Shown: positions 8,209-13,569 of the stretch, in pieces
Position numbering within the stretch: the stretch's first letter is position 1
Layout: the number at the start of each line of letters is the position of its first letter
The notes under the pieces: model-generated
What the model was told of the DNA's origin: nothing
Databases searched by the model: none
Seen by the model: only the letters and a program-made list of their open reading frames with translations
NCBI GenBank assembly: GCA_902493835.1
Contig: CABURG010000037.1
Coordinates: 1-13,569, forward strand
Direction: 5' to 3'
DNA: 13,569 nt
DNA from: an uncultured Collinsella sp.
Lineage (GTDB): Bacteria > Actinomycetota > Coriobacteriia > Coriobacteriales > Coriobacteriaceae
Translations under genes and position numbers: made by a program

Positions 8209-8236
8209 ATATTACCCCGCTCGCCGCTCGAGTCAA
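8209..8236 (-). promoter_or_regulatory. Promoter of rplM-rpsI
   Basis: On the minus strand, TTGACT (8231-8236) is followed after 16 bases by TAATAT (8209-8214). The -35 matches the main sigma consensus at 5 of 6 positions and the -10 at 4 of 6. The position, about 67 bases before the GTG start, suits a ribosomal protein operon. Confidence 0.75.
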
Positions 8237-8299
8237 CAGGTATTTTGGCTCCGACCAGAGTTTCTGCACATGTCGTCCATGGGTCATGACGTCGCGACA

Positions 8300-9178
8300 C
8301 TAGCGCTCGACAAACGCCTCGATATCTCCCAGCAAGCGCTTTGCCTCCTGACGACCCTGAATATACAGGTCGAGGAGCTTTGCCGGATCGTGCTCAACAT
8401 GGCCGACCTCGACCGGCTTTTGCGGAGCGACGACCAACGCACGGCCCTCGCGCTCATACTTCCACAGGTGCATGCGCTGGATGTTATAGCGGTCGTGACG
8501 CGTCTCGATAGCCGCGAGCAGGTAGGGGTAGTCGGCATAGCGGGCGCGTGCGGCGGGCATAAACTCGTAAGGCTTCTTCTCGTATGAGCGGTCCTGCGTA
8601 ACGATAACGACCGCACGGTCGAAGCCCGCCTCCTCGAGCACATGCTCGATAGGGACCGAATCGGCTACGCCGCCATCGACGTATTTGTGCCCGTCAATCT
8701 CGACCGGCGGCGTCACTAGCGGCAGCGACGTCGAGGCGCGCACAGCATCGAGGTCGAGCACGGCGCTTTTGACCGGCAGGTACGTGGCGGTTCCAAAAAG
8801 CATGTCCGTCGCGACGGCGTACATCTCGATGGGGCTGGCGTCGAACGTCTCGTTGTCAAAGGGATCCAGGCGGTCCTGGACATCGTTGAAGATAAAGTCA
8901 TACCCCACAATAGAGCCCGTGGACGCAAACGATGCGGCGCCCATGAAGCGGCTGTCGTTGCAGAAAGCCAGGTTGATGCGGTTGGCACGGCCGATCTGGT
9001 GCGACTTGTAGTTCACGCCGTTGAGAGCACCGGCCGATACGCAATATACCGCCGGAATCTCGACGCCGGCCTCCATGAGAACGTCGAGCACGCCTGCGGT
9101 GAACTGTCCACGAAAACTACCGCCCTCCAGGACGAGCGCGACCTTGCCGGCGTTCTTTGCTTTATCTTCTGCAGTCAT
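8300..9178 (-). CDS. Patatin-like phospholipase / acyl hydrolase
   Basis: The 292-residue protein belongs to the bacterial patatin family with a Ser-Asp catalytic dyad. 'LVLEGGSFRGQFTAGVLD' (16-32) supplies the oxyanion loop, 'YCVSAGALNG' places the nucleophile at Ser48 (the usual GxSxG has Cys as its first residue here), and 'YVDGGVADSVP' gives Asp168. The sequence resembles the cytoplasmic YjjU-like branch. No signal peptide or membrane segment is seen, so it probably acts inside the cell on acyl esters; the substrate is unknown. The ATG at 9178 has AGGAGG 6 bases upstream. It is transcribed alone, between the repeat block and the rplM promoter. Confidence 0.9.
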   Translation of the reverse strand: MTAEDKAKNAGKVALVLEGGSFRGQFTAGVLDVLMEAGVEIPAVYCVSAGALNGVNYKSHQIGRANRINLAFCNDSRFMGAASFASTGSIVGYDFIFNDVQDRLDPFDNETFDASPIEMYAVATDMLFGTATYLPVKSAVLDLDAVRASTSLPLVTPPVEIDGHKYVDGGVADSVPIEHVLEEAGFDRAVVIVTQDRSYEKKPYEFMPAARARYADYPYLLAAIETRHDRYNIQRMHLWKYEREGRALVVAPQKPVEVGHVEHDPAKLLDLYIQGRQEAKRLLGDIEAFVER

Positions 9179-9273
9179 GTTGACCTCCTGCGATTGCGTT
9201 TTGGCCTTCTTCTACCCAGTTTTGGGATGGCGAGCGCGCAGGTTTTTGAGTTAAGGGGTCGGGGCAGTCGACG

Positions 9274-9475
9274 GGAAAGCGCGTCCCGGTCTCAGAGCAA
9301 ATTCCGGGTCGCATTTTCCGCTGAGCCCGTCATCAGGAAGATGAATCCCATTCCGAATGAGGATTCCGGGATGCAGTTTCCGCTTGATGTGCCATCCGGA
9401 AACTACGTCCCAGTCTGAATGCGGATTCCGGGACGTGCTTTCCGCCTGGGCCGCCATTGGGAAAGCGCGTCCCAC
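9274..9475. repeat. Tandem array of imperfect palindromes, 62-base period (3 units plus a partial)
   Basis: Units begin with GGAA at 9274, 9336, 9398 and 9460, exactly 62 bases apart; the last is cut after about 16 bases. Shared blocks are GGAA at unit positions 1-4, TCCC at 11-14, ATTCCGGG at 28-35 (ATTCCGGG in all three), and TTTCCGC at 42-48. The first half pairs with the second (GGAAA with TTTCC, CGTCCC with GGGACG in unit 3), so each unit can fold as a hairpin. Unit 2 has A-T where units 1 and 3 have G-C at positions 10/37, a compensating change. Confidence 0.85.
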
Positions 9476-9490
9476 CCTGCGTTGCCGTAG

Positions 9491-9541
9491 CGTTTGCTTA
9501 ACGCCCGCGCCCTGCACAGAGTTCGATTCTCCGCGGTACGG
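9491..9541 (+). repeat. 51-base direct repeat, copy A, carrying tmRNA T-arm sequence
   Basis: It matches 9703-9753 at 47 of 51 positions. Within it GAGTTCGATTCTCCGCG (9519-9535) is identical to the T-arm and start of the acceptor strand of tmRNA, which is encoded on the opposite strand at 9814-9830. Confidence 0.8.
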
Positions 9542-9702
9542 TGGATCCGTTGATGGGGCGAGGCCGGGGCAAGACGCCCGATCGGCATCGCATCTATATT
9601 GGGCTGGGGCATTGCGCGGAGAATCCGCGTATTTGCTTCGCAAATCCGCACCGGCTTCGGCCGCCTGCCGGCGTCCTCGCCCGCGGGCTAAAAACGCTCA
9701 CG

Positions 9703-9753
9703 CGTTTTCTTTACGCCCGCGCCCTACATAGAGTTCGATTCTCCGCGGTACGG
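9703..9753 (+). repeat. 51-base direct repeat, copy B, carrying tmRNA T-arm sequence
   Basis: This is the second copy, 212 bases from copy A and ending 5 bases before the tmRNA terminator region. The same 17-base tmRNA-identical core is at 9731-9747. A shorter fragment with GCGCGGAGAATC (9614-9625), in the opposite orientation, lies between the two copies. Confidence 0.8.
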
Positions 9754-9757
9754 ACTA

Positions 9758-9796
9758 GAAATAAAAAGGCAGGTAGATACGAATATCTACCTGCCT
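9758..9796 (-). terminator. Rho-independent terminator of tmRNA
   Basis: AGGCAGGTAGATA (9767-9779) pairs perfectly with TATCTACCTGCCT (9784-9796) around a 4-base loop. On the minus strand the stem runs into TTTTTATTT. It ends transcription 8 bases after the CCA end of tmRNA. Confidence 0.92.
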
Positions 9797-9804
9797 GTTA
9801 CTTA

Positions 9805-10168
9805 TGGTGGAGGCGCGGAGAATCGAACTCCGGTCCACGAAAGCCCCCTGATTGGCATCTCCAAGCTCAGTCGCTGGTTTTGTCTCGGACGCTTTGCGCG
9901 CAGCGACACGCTCGCGGCATCCCGACCGGTTCGGTCTTAGCCTGCGCCATACCGATTACGTGCGCAGGAGCATTCCCCTAACATGACGTCGCACCGGTGG
10001 CGGGGAAATCACCGGGTTGACGCGCCGCTATAAATTAAGCAGCGAGAGCCATAGGCTCAAAAGAAGAGTTGTTGTCAATTCAATTTGACGGTACCCCTAT
10101 TTAACGAGGCGAGGAGACCTCGGCTTGCTTCCTCTCTCAGAGCTATCGTGTCGAAACCAGTCGCCCCC
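9805..10168 (-). ncRNA. ssrA: Transfer-messenger RNA (tmRNA)
   Basis: The 364-base gene encodes the RNA that rescues stalled ribosomes and tags the product for proteolysis. The 5' end GGGGGCGACTGGTTTCGACA is the classic tmRNA start. The 3' end has a T-arm (CGGAG-TTCGATT-CTCCG) and CGCCTCC-ACCA, whose acceptor strand pairs with GGGGGCG (one G-U), with CCA encoded. The tag reading frame on the minus strand, 10076 to 10035, gives DNNSSFEPMALAA then TAA, ending in the usual ALAA. An in-frame ATT precedes the GAC and a TGA precedes that, so the resume codon is ATT or GAC. It is a one-piece, not permuted, tmRNA. The 5' end is probably made by RNase P from a longer precursor, as no -10 box lies directly before it. 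Confidence 0.96.
10035..10076 (-). other. ssrA: tmRNA tag reading frame (DNNSSFEPMALAA)
   Basis: Codons GAC AAC AAC TCT TCT TTT GAG CCT ATG GCT CTC GCT GCT then TAA. The ending ALAA is the degron read by ClpXP-type proteases. The 'NNSSFEPMALAA' form fits Coriobacteria better than the common mycobacterial tag type. Confidence 0.85.
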
Positions 10169-10405
10169 GAATGTCGGGAAAGTCTGGATGGCATTGGGCA
10201 CGAGCACCCAACACCCGTCGACTTTTCAAGGAACATGCGGGGTGAGCCCCGCTTGTGGAGTGTTATCTTACCACGTTCTGAAAGCGGACAGCTGTTCTAT
10301 GCACGAGCTGTGAAGACCCCAATGTGCGCCGCACTTCGCACTTTTGTTACCGATCGCGTCACGTATATTTTCGCCAAGCAAAATTGACCCGTCGAAAGGA
10401 CCGTT
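10169..10405. promoter_or_regulatory. Divergent intergenic region between ssrA and the 144-residue gene
   Basis: Toward ssrA there is an extended -10 candidate (TGGTAAGAT on the minus strand, 10265-10273) without a clear -35, and a GC hairpin GCGGGG/CCCCGC at 10237-10252, extended by ACA/TGT. Toward the right-hand gene there is TATATT (10364-10369), with a weak CTTTTG 17 bases upstream. The ribosome site AAAGGA sits before the ATG at 10406. The ssrA transcript is therefore likely to have a leader of about 90 bases that is cleaved. Confidence 0.4.
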
Positions 10406-10840
10406 ATGGATACCAAACAGCAACTCGTCAATGCCCTCGCAGGCCTGGGTTCAACCATTACCGAAGCTATGGATGTCATCGAAGGCTTTGTCCCCTGCGG
10501 ACATCCCGCCCTCACGGTTTCGAACGCCCTTGTTACGCTGGACGCTGACGATGATGCCGCTCTCGCCCAGCAGCTTGAGACCGTCGAGGGCTTTATCGAC
10601 CATGTGAGCGAAAACCGCGGCGTGGCCGCCTACCACGGCATCGAGGTCGAGCTCGCGGGTCCCAAGGCCGATCTGCTCGTAGCAATCCGCGAGGTAGGCG
10701 CCCTTATGCAGACCGCAGGCGTCAAGAACACCCAGGTCAACGAGTGGGTCTACCGCAGCCTGGCAGCACTCGACAGCTCTGACGAAAAGGCAGCCGAGCA
10801 GCTCGCAGAAAGTCCCGCCATTAAGGCCGAGCTTTTGTAA
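10406..10840 (+). CDS. Unrecognised small acidic helical protein
   Basis: The 144-residue product is not one I recognise. The ATG has a good ribosome site (GAAAGGA, 6 bases away), and codon use matches neighbouring genes, so it is likely real. The sequence is predicted by eye to be mostly helical, rich in Ala, Glu, Asp and Leu, with no membrane segment, signal peptide or metal-binding cluster. It has only one Cys (in 'VPCGHPALTVSNAL', 30-43). A middle section, 'IDHVSENRGVAAYHGIEVEL', and a C-terminal 'QLAESPAIKAELL' are the most distinctive parts. It is transcribed alone, between ssrA and the toxin-antitoxin pair, and ends at a hairpin shared with the convergent toxin gene. Confidence 0.75.
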   Translation: MDTKQQLVNALAGLGSTITEAMDVIEGFVPCGHPALTVSNALVTLDADDDAALAQQLETVEGFIDHVSENRGVAAYHGIEVELAGPKADLLVAIREVGALMQTAGVKNTQVNEWVYRSLAALDSSDEKAAEQLAESPAIKAELL

Positions 10841-10849
10841 ATAGCAGAC

Positions 10850-10886
10850 GCGGGCCCCTTGGCGCATCGTCGTCCAAGAGGCCCGC
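10850..10886. terminator. Hairpin between convergent genes (possible bidirectional terminator)
   Basis: GCGGGCCCCTTGG (10850-10862) pairs with CCAAGAGGCCCGC (10874-10886), 13 bp with one mismatch and an 11-base loop. It lies between the stop at 10840 (+) and the toxin stop at 10899 (-). Neither side has a real T-tract, so termination may be incomplete. Confidence 0.55.
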
Positions 10887-10898
10887 AAACAGTTCGCG

Positions 10899-11414
10899 TT
10901 AACCGATAGCCGCGCCGCCGCGTTCGGTCAAAGCCAGAATCGGCATCATTTGGCGCGGGGTCTTTGCTGCAAGATCGGCATGTTCGAGCAGCTTGCGATC
11001 GTTGGTCACCAAGTAATCGACCTGTGCGCGCTTGCACGCGGCGAGCACCAAGTTGTCCTCGTAATCGCGATGGAGCGTCAGATATTTGTCGGCTAGCCAC
11101 AAATCGGATGCATCAGCGCCCACGGCCGTGGCGTTTTCGGTCATGTTCCGAACAAACGCCAACGCCGCATCGCCAATTGCACGGGCAGACGCCTCGTCGA
11201 GCGCTCCCCCGCTGGCAAGAACGCTGCGCTTCAGTTCGTGTTGGACAACGTACAGCACGTCCTTGGCGATATGCACCGGAAAGAACAGCAATGCCCCCGT
11301 CTCCGTCGCCCGCTCAATAAACGCACGCGCGGCAAGCGACTCGGCATGGTCGACGCAAAACGAACCAACCCATACGTTGGCGTCCACCATTATTTTGAGG
11401 GGAGCCCCACTCAC
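10899..11414 (-). CDS. PIN-domain toxin (VapC-like)
   Basis: The 171-residue product is a PIN-domain protein, probably an Mg-dependent ribonuclease that acts on RNA. 'IMVDANVWV' carries the first acidic residue, Asp11; 'YEDNLVLAACKRAQVDYLVTND' supplies Asp120 and Asp139, and 'HIAKDVLYV' has Asp52 near the position of the usual second acidic residue. The GTG at 11414 overlaps the antitoxin stop as GTGA, a typical coupled toxin-antitoxin arrangement. An ATG at 11390 would give a slightly shorter N-terminus but has no nearby ribosome site. The long frame to 11615 is antisense-like sequence inside the antitoxin gene and is rejected. Pairing with a RelB/DinJ-like rather than VapB-like antitoxin is notable. 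Confidence 0.85.
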   Translation of the reverse strand: MSGAPLKIMVDANVWVGSFCVDHAESLAARAFIERATETGALLFFPVHIAKDVLYVVQHELKRSVLASGGALDEASARAIGDAALAFVRNMTENATAVGADASDLWLADKYLTLHRDYEDNLVLAACKRAQVDYLVTNDRKLLEHADLAAKTPRQMMPILALTERGGAAIG

Positions 11415-11746
11415 TGGATCATCCCCTTTTGGCGATAGCGCTCGTCCATGGCTTCGGAATAGATTGCGTCCCAACCGCGATCGTCGGATGCGGGCGACGC
11501 AGCGATGCCCAAATCTGCATAAAGCCGGTCTGCCGCTGCCCACGACGCGGCGAACGGTGTATCGGGCGCGACGGTCTGCCGCCGGTCGTCGACGGCCGCA
11601 AGCACTTCCTCGCACTGCCCGCCACCCTGCGCGACCTTGGCCACCACCTTTTTGATGAGCTCGGGCAGTGACCCGCCCGAAAGCCGCAGCACCTCTTCGG
11701 CACGGTTCTTGACCTGGCGATCCACGCGAACGTTCACCTGCGCCAT
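11411..11746 (-). CDS. RelB/DinJ-family antitoxin
   Basis: This 111-residue protein begins 'MAQVNVRVDRQVKNRAEEVL' and continues 'LPELIKKVVAKVAQ', a ribbon-helix-helix DNA-binding N-terminus of the RelB/DinJ type. The C-terminal half (about 50-111) is acidic and variable, and would wrap the toxin. I chose the ATG at 11746 because it fits the family start. No strong ribosome site precedes it; a GTG at 11764 has AAGGGAG upstream and would add six residues. The GTG at 11806 is upstream of the predicted transcription start and is rejected. The gene overlaps the toxin by 4 bases. Autoregulation is likely from the operator described next. Confidence 0.82.
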   Translation of the reverse strand: MAQVNVRVDRQVKNRAEEVLRLSGGSLPELIKKVVAKVAQGGGQCEEVLAAVDDRRQTVAPDTPFAASWAAADRLYADLGIAASPASDDRGWDAIYSEAMDERYRQKGMIQ

Positions 11747-11775
11747 GCCGCTAACAGCACCCACGTCGATCCCGC

Positions 11776-11833
11776 TCCCTTCAATTGCTAGCCATGCTAG
11801 CACCACTATATATAGAAGCTAGCACATGGTCAA
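11776..11833 (-). promoter_or_regulatory. Promoter and palindromic operator of the toxin-antitoxin operon
   Basis: On the minus strand TTGACC (11828-11833), a 17-base spacer and TATAGT (11805-11810) form a near-consensus promoter (5 of 6 each). TGCTAGC occurs inside the spacer, and again just after the -10 as one arm of a perfect inverted repeat, TGCTAGC-ATG-GCTAGCA. The sites flank the -10, which fits repression by the antitoxin or toxin-antitoxin complex. Confidence 0.8.
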
Positions 11834-11837
11834 ATGC

Positions 11838-11883
11838 AAAAGGCCTGCGCCTGGATGACATCGATGCCGTCCAGGCGCAGGCC
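11838..11883 (-). terminator. Rho-independent terminator of the metal ATPase gene
   Basis: GGCCTGCGCCTGGA (11842-11855) and TCCAGGCGCAGGCC (11870-11883) form a perfect 14-bp stem with a 14-base loop. The minus-strand stem runs into TTTT. It sits 25 bases after the ATPase stop and directly abuts the antitoxin promoter. Confidence 0.88.
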
Positions 11884-11907
11884 AGATAACGTAGACGAAC
11901 ACGTCTG

Positions 11908-13569
11908 CTAGCGCAGATATGCCTTCGCATTGCTCAGGCTGTAGGCAATCGTTGAGCCGTTGTGCAGCAGTGACGACGCCTGCGGAGTAATCATGCCGGT
12001 AATACCCAATGCCAACAGCGCCGAGTTGGTGAGCATCACCTTGGAATACGAACTCGTCAGACAGTCGATAAGCCCCTGGCTCATGCGGCGCAGGCGCACG
12101 ATCGCGGCGAGATCCGTGTCAGTCAGGATGATATCGGCGACCTCCTTGGCGATGTCGCTTCCACCGCCCATGGCCAGACCCACATCGGCCAAACCAAGCG
12201 CCGGTGAGTCGTTGACGCCGTCGCCCACCATGGCAACATGGCGCCCCTCGCGCTTAATGCGCTCCACATAGGCGTACTTGTCCTCGGGCAGCAGTTCGGC
12301 CTTAAACTCGTCGACACCCGCTTCGCACGCAATGCGCTCGGCCGTGCGTTCCGAGTCGCCCGTGAGCATGACCACGTGCTTAACGCCCAACGCGTGCAGG
12401 TCGGCGATGGCCTCGCGGACCCCGGACTTGAGCGGGTCCTCGATACCGAGCACGCCCACAACGGTGCCGTCGACCGCCAGATACAGCGGCGACAGGCCCT
12501 GCATCTGGGACTCGATTTGCTCCTTAATGTCGGACTCGAGCTGCGCGCTCTCATCCTCAAATACAAAGTGCGCGGAACCGATGATGGCGCGACGCCCTTC
12601 AATGGACGAAGCGATGCCGTGCGCCACGATGTACTCGACAGCAGCGTGACGCTCGCGGTGCTCGAGCCCACGCTCGCGCGCCGCATTGACCACGGCGCGT
12701 GCCACCGGATGCGGAAAATGTTCCTCCAAGCAAGCGGAAAGGCGCAGGATCTCGTCCTCGCTCCAACCATCGGTGGTGAGTACGCAGGCAAGACGCGGCT
12801 GCGCCTCGGTGAGCGTGCCGGTCTTATCAAACACAATGGTGTCGGCCTTGGCAAACGACTCAAAGTACTTCGCGCCCTTGACCATCACGCCCATCTTGGC
12901 GGCATCGCTCATGGCGGTCATGACGGCGACGGAGCCCGTGAGCTTGAGTGCGCACGAGTAGTCGACCATCAGCGCCGCCGAGGTCTTGATAAGGCTGCGC
13001 GTAGTGAGTGCGACCAGACCCGCAAGCAGGAAGTTCCACGGGACGATCTTGTTGGCAAGGTCCTCCATATGCGACTGACCCTCGGACTTGAGCGAGTCGG
13101 CCGTCTGCACGAGCGAGACGATCGAGCGGAGCTTGGTCTGAGCCGTGTTGGCGCGCACGCGCACCAAGATGCTGCCGTCTTCCACGACGGTTCCGGCGAA
13201 CACGTCGTCGCCCACGCTGCGCTCGACGGCCAGCGGCTCGCCAGTCAGGGTCGCCTGGTTGACCATAGCGCTCCCCTGCTCGACAACACCGTCGATGCAA
13301 ATGGACATGCCGGTGCGCACGGCTACCAGGTCGCCGGGCTCAAGCTCGGTAGCGGCAACGCTCACCTCGGTGTCGCCGACGACCTTTTGCGCTTTGTCGG
13401 GCACATCGAGCAGCGAGTTGATGAGCTCGTTTTCGCTCATGGCGCGGGTGTAGTCCTCGAGCAGCTCGCCCACATTAAGCAGGAACATCGTCTGCCCCGC
13501 GGTATCGACATCACGTTTGACAAACGAGATACCGATGGCCGAAGCGTCGAGCACAGGAACGGTCAGGCG
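11908..13569 (-). CDS. P1B-type metal-transporting ATPase, N-terminus outside the window
   Basis: The frame is open to the right edge, so about 550 C-terminal residues of a membrane metal pump are visible. Counting from the GTG at 13554, they show the actuator loop 'TLTGEP' (102-107), the phosphorylation site 'DKTGTLT' (Asp243), the His-Pro pair 'FPHPVARA' (His282), the 'MLTGD' loop, and the hinge 'GDGVNDSPAL' (444-453). Two membrane segments lie before the P-domain (about 172-215) and two near the C-terminus. The metal-site segment reads 'DYSCALKLT' (199-207), where copper, zinc or cadmium pumps usually have Cys-Pro-Cys or a related CPx motif. The metal cannot be deduced. Any N-terminal metal-binding domain would be outside the window. 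It ends at a strong terminator. Confidence 0.93.
   Translation of the reverse strand, partial: RLTVPVLDASAIGISFVKRDVDTAGQTMFLLNVGELLEDYTRAMSENELINSLLDVPDKAQKVVGDTEVSVAATELEPGDLVAVRTGMSICIDGVVEQGSAMVNQATLTGEPLAVERSVGDDVFAGTVVEDGSILVRVRANTAQTKLRSIVSLVQTADSLKSEGQSHMEDLANKIVPWNFLLAGLVALTTRSLIKTSAALMVDYSCALKLTGSVAVMTAMSDAAKMGVMVKGAKYFESFAKADTIVFDKTGTLTEAQPRLACVLTTDGWSEDEILRLSACLEEHFPHPVARAVVNAARERGLEHRERHAAVEYIVAHGIASSIEGRRAIIGSAHFVFEDESAQLESDIKEQIESQMQGLSPLYLAVDGTVVGVLGIEDPLKSGVREAIADLHALGVKHVVMLTGDSERTAERIACEAGVDEFKAELLPEDKYAYVERIKREGRHVAMVGDGVNDSPALGLADVGLAMGGGSDIAKEVADIILTDTDLAAIVRLRRMSQGLIDCLTSSYSKVMLTNSALLALGITGMITPQASSLLHNGSTIAYSLSNAKAYLR

Larger units (their letters stand above)
9179..9804. 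other. 626-base gene-free stretch rich in repeats
   Basis: No open frame here looks like a gene; the 146-codon frame at 9541-9981 runs backwards through tmRNA. The stretch holds the patatin upstream region (9179-9270), the 62-base palindrome array, two copies of a 51-base repeat, and several small hairpins: CGCGGA/TCCGCG near 9616-9630, ATTTGC/GCAAAT near 9630-9644, and AAAACGC/GCGTTTT near 9691-9708. Confidence 0.6.

Noticed and set aside
9274..9475. CRISPR array
   Set aside because: The period is regular, but there are no separate identical repeats with unrelated spacers; the whole 62-base unit is related from copy to copy, and there are no cas genes.
9491..9535. Second tRNA or tmRNA gene on the plus strand
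   Set aside because: Only the T-arm portion is present; no acceptor partner, D-arm or anticodon arm can be found around it.
9541..9981. 146-codon plus-strand frame
   Set aside because: It runs through the repeat block, the terminator and the antisense strand of tmRNA.
11415..11615. N-terminal extension of the PIN toxin
   Set aside because: It is arginine-rich out-of-frame sequence from inside the antitoxin gene; the GTG overlapping the antitoxin stop is a better start.

Overview
The window looks like chromosome of a high-GC Gram-positive in the Coriobacteriia, most likely a Collinsella-type gut actinobacterium. The basis is the GC-rich sequence, strong GGAGG-type ribosome sites, a tmRNA tag ending ...NNSSFEPMALAA, a large NTPase-SARP/BTAD regulator, and the order rplM-rpsI-glmM-PTS IIA-nagB. 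The genus is an inference from memory of the families, not a database match. Most genes are ordinary housekeeping genes. The most unusual material is the non-coding block at about 9180-9800.

Layout. 1-294 (+) is the tail of a probable methyltransferase, followed by yhbY (453-752, +), a ribosome-assembly RNA-binding protein, and its terminator. 823-3822 (-) is a 999-residue regulator with an N-terminal P-loop NTPase and a C-terminal winged helix plus BTAD. It has a roughly 390-base upstream region containing several inverted or repeated motifs.

8142 down to 4271 (all -) is a growth and cell-wall block: rplM-rpsI (L13-S9) from a clear promoter and ending at a strong terminator, then glmM, a free-standing glucose-type PTS IIA protein, and nagB. 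GlmM and NagB sit on either side of glucosamine-6-phosphate: GlmM sends it to peptidoglycan precursors and NagB returns it to glycolysis. The IIA protein ties the group to sugar uptake. A patatin-like lipid hydrolase (8300-9178, -) lies upstream.

9179-9804 has no gene. It carries a 62-base-period array of imperfect palindromes, then two copies of a 51-base repeat that contains the T-arm sequence of the adjacent tmRNA gene. The tmRNA gene ssrA (9805-10168, -) follows, with its own terminator.

10406-10840 (+) is an unrecognised helical acidic protein. 11746 down to 10899 (-) is a toxin-antitoxin cassette: a RelB/DinJ-like antitoxin translationally coupled to a PIN-domain toxin, with a palindromic operator over a near-consensus promoter. 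11908 to the right edge (-) is a P1B-type metal ATPase with a Ser-Cys-Ala motif in place of the usual Cys-Pro-x; its N-terminus lies outside the window.
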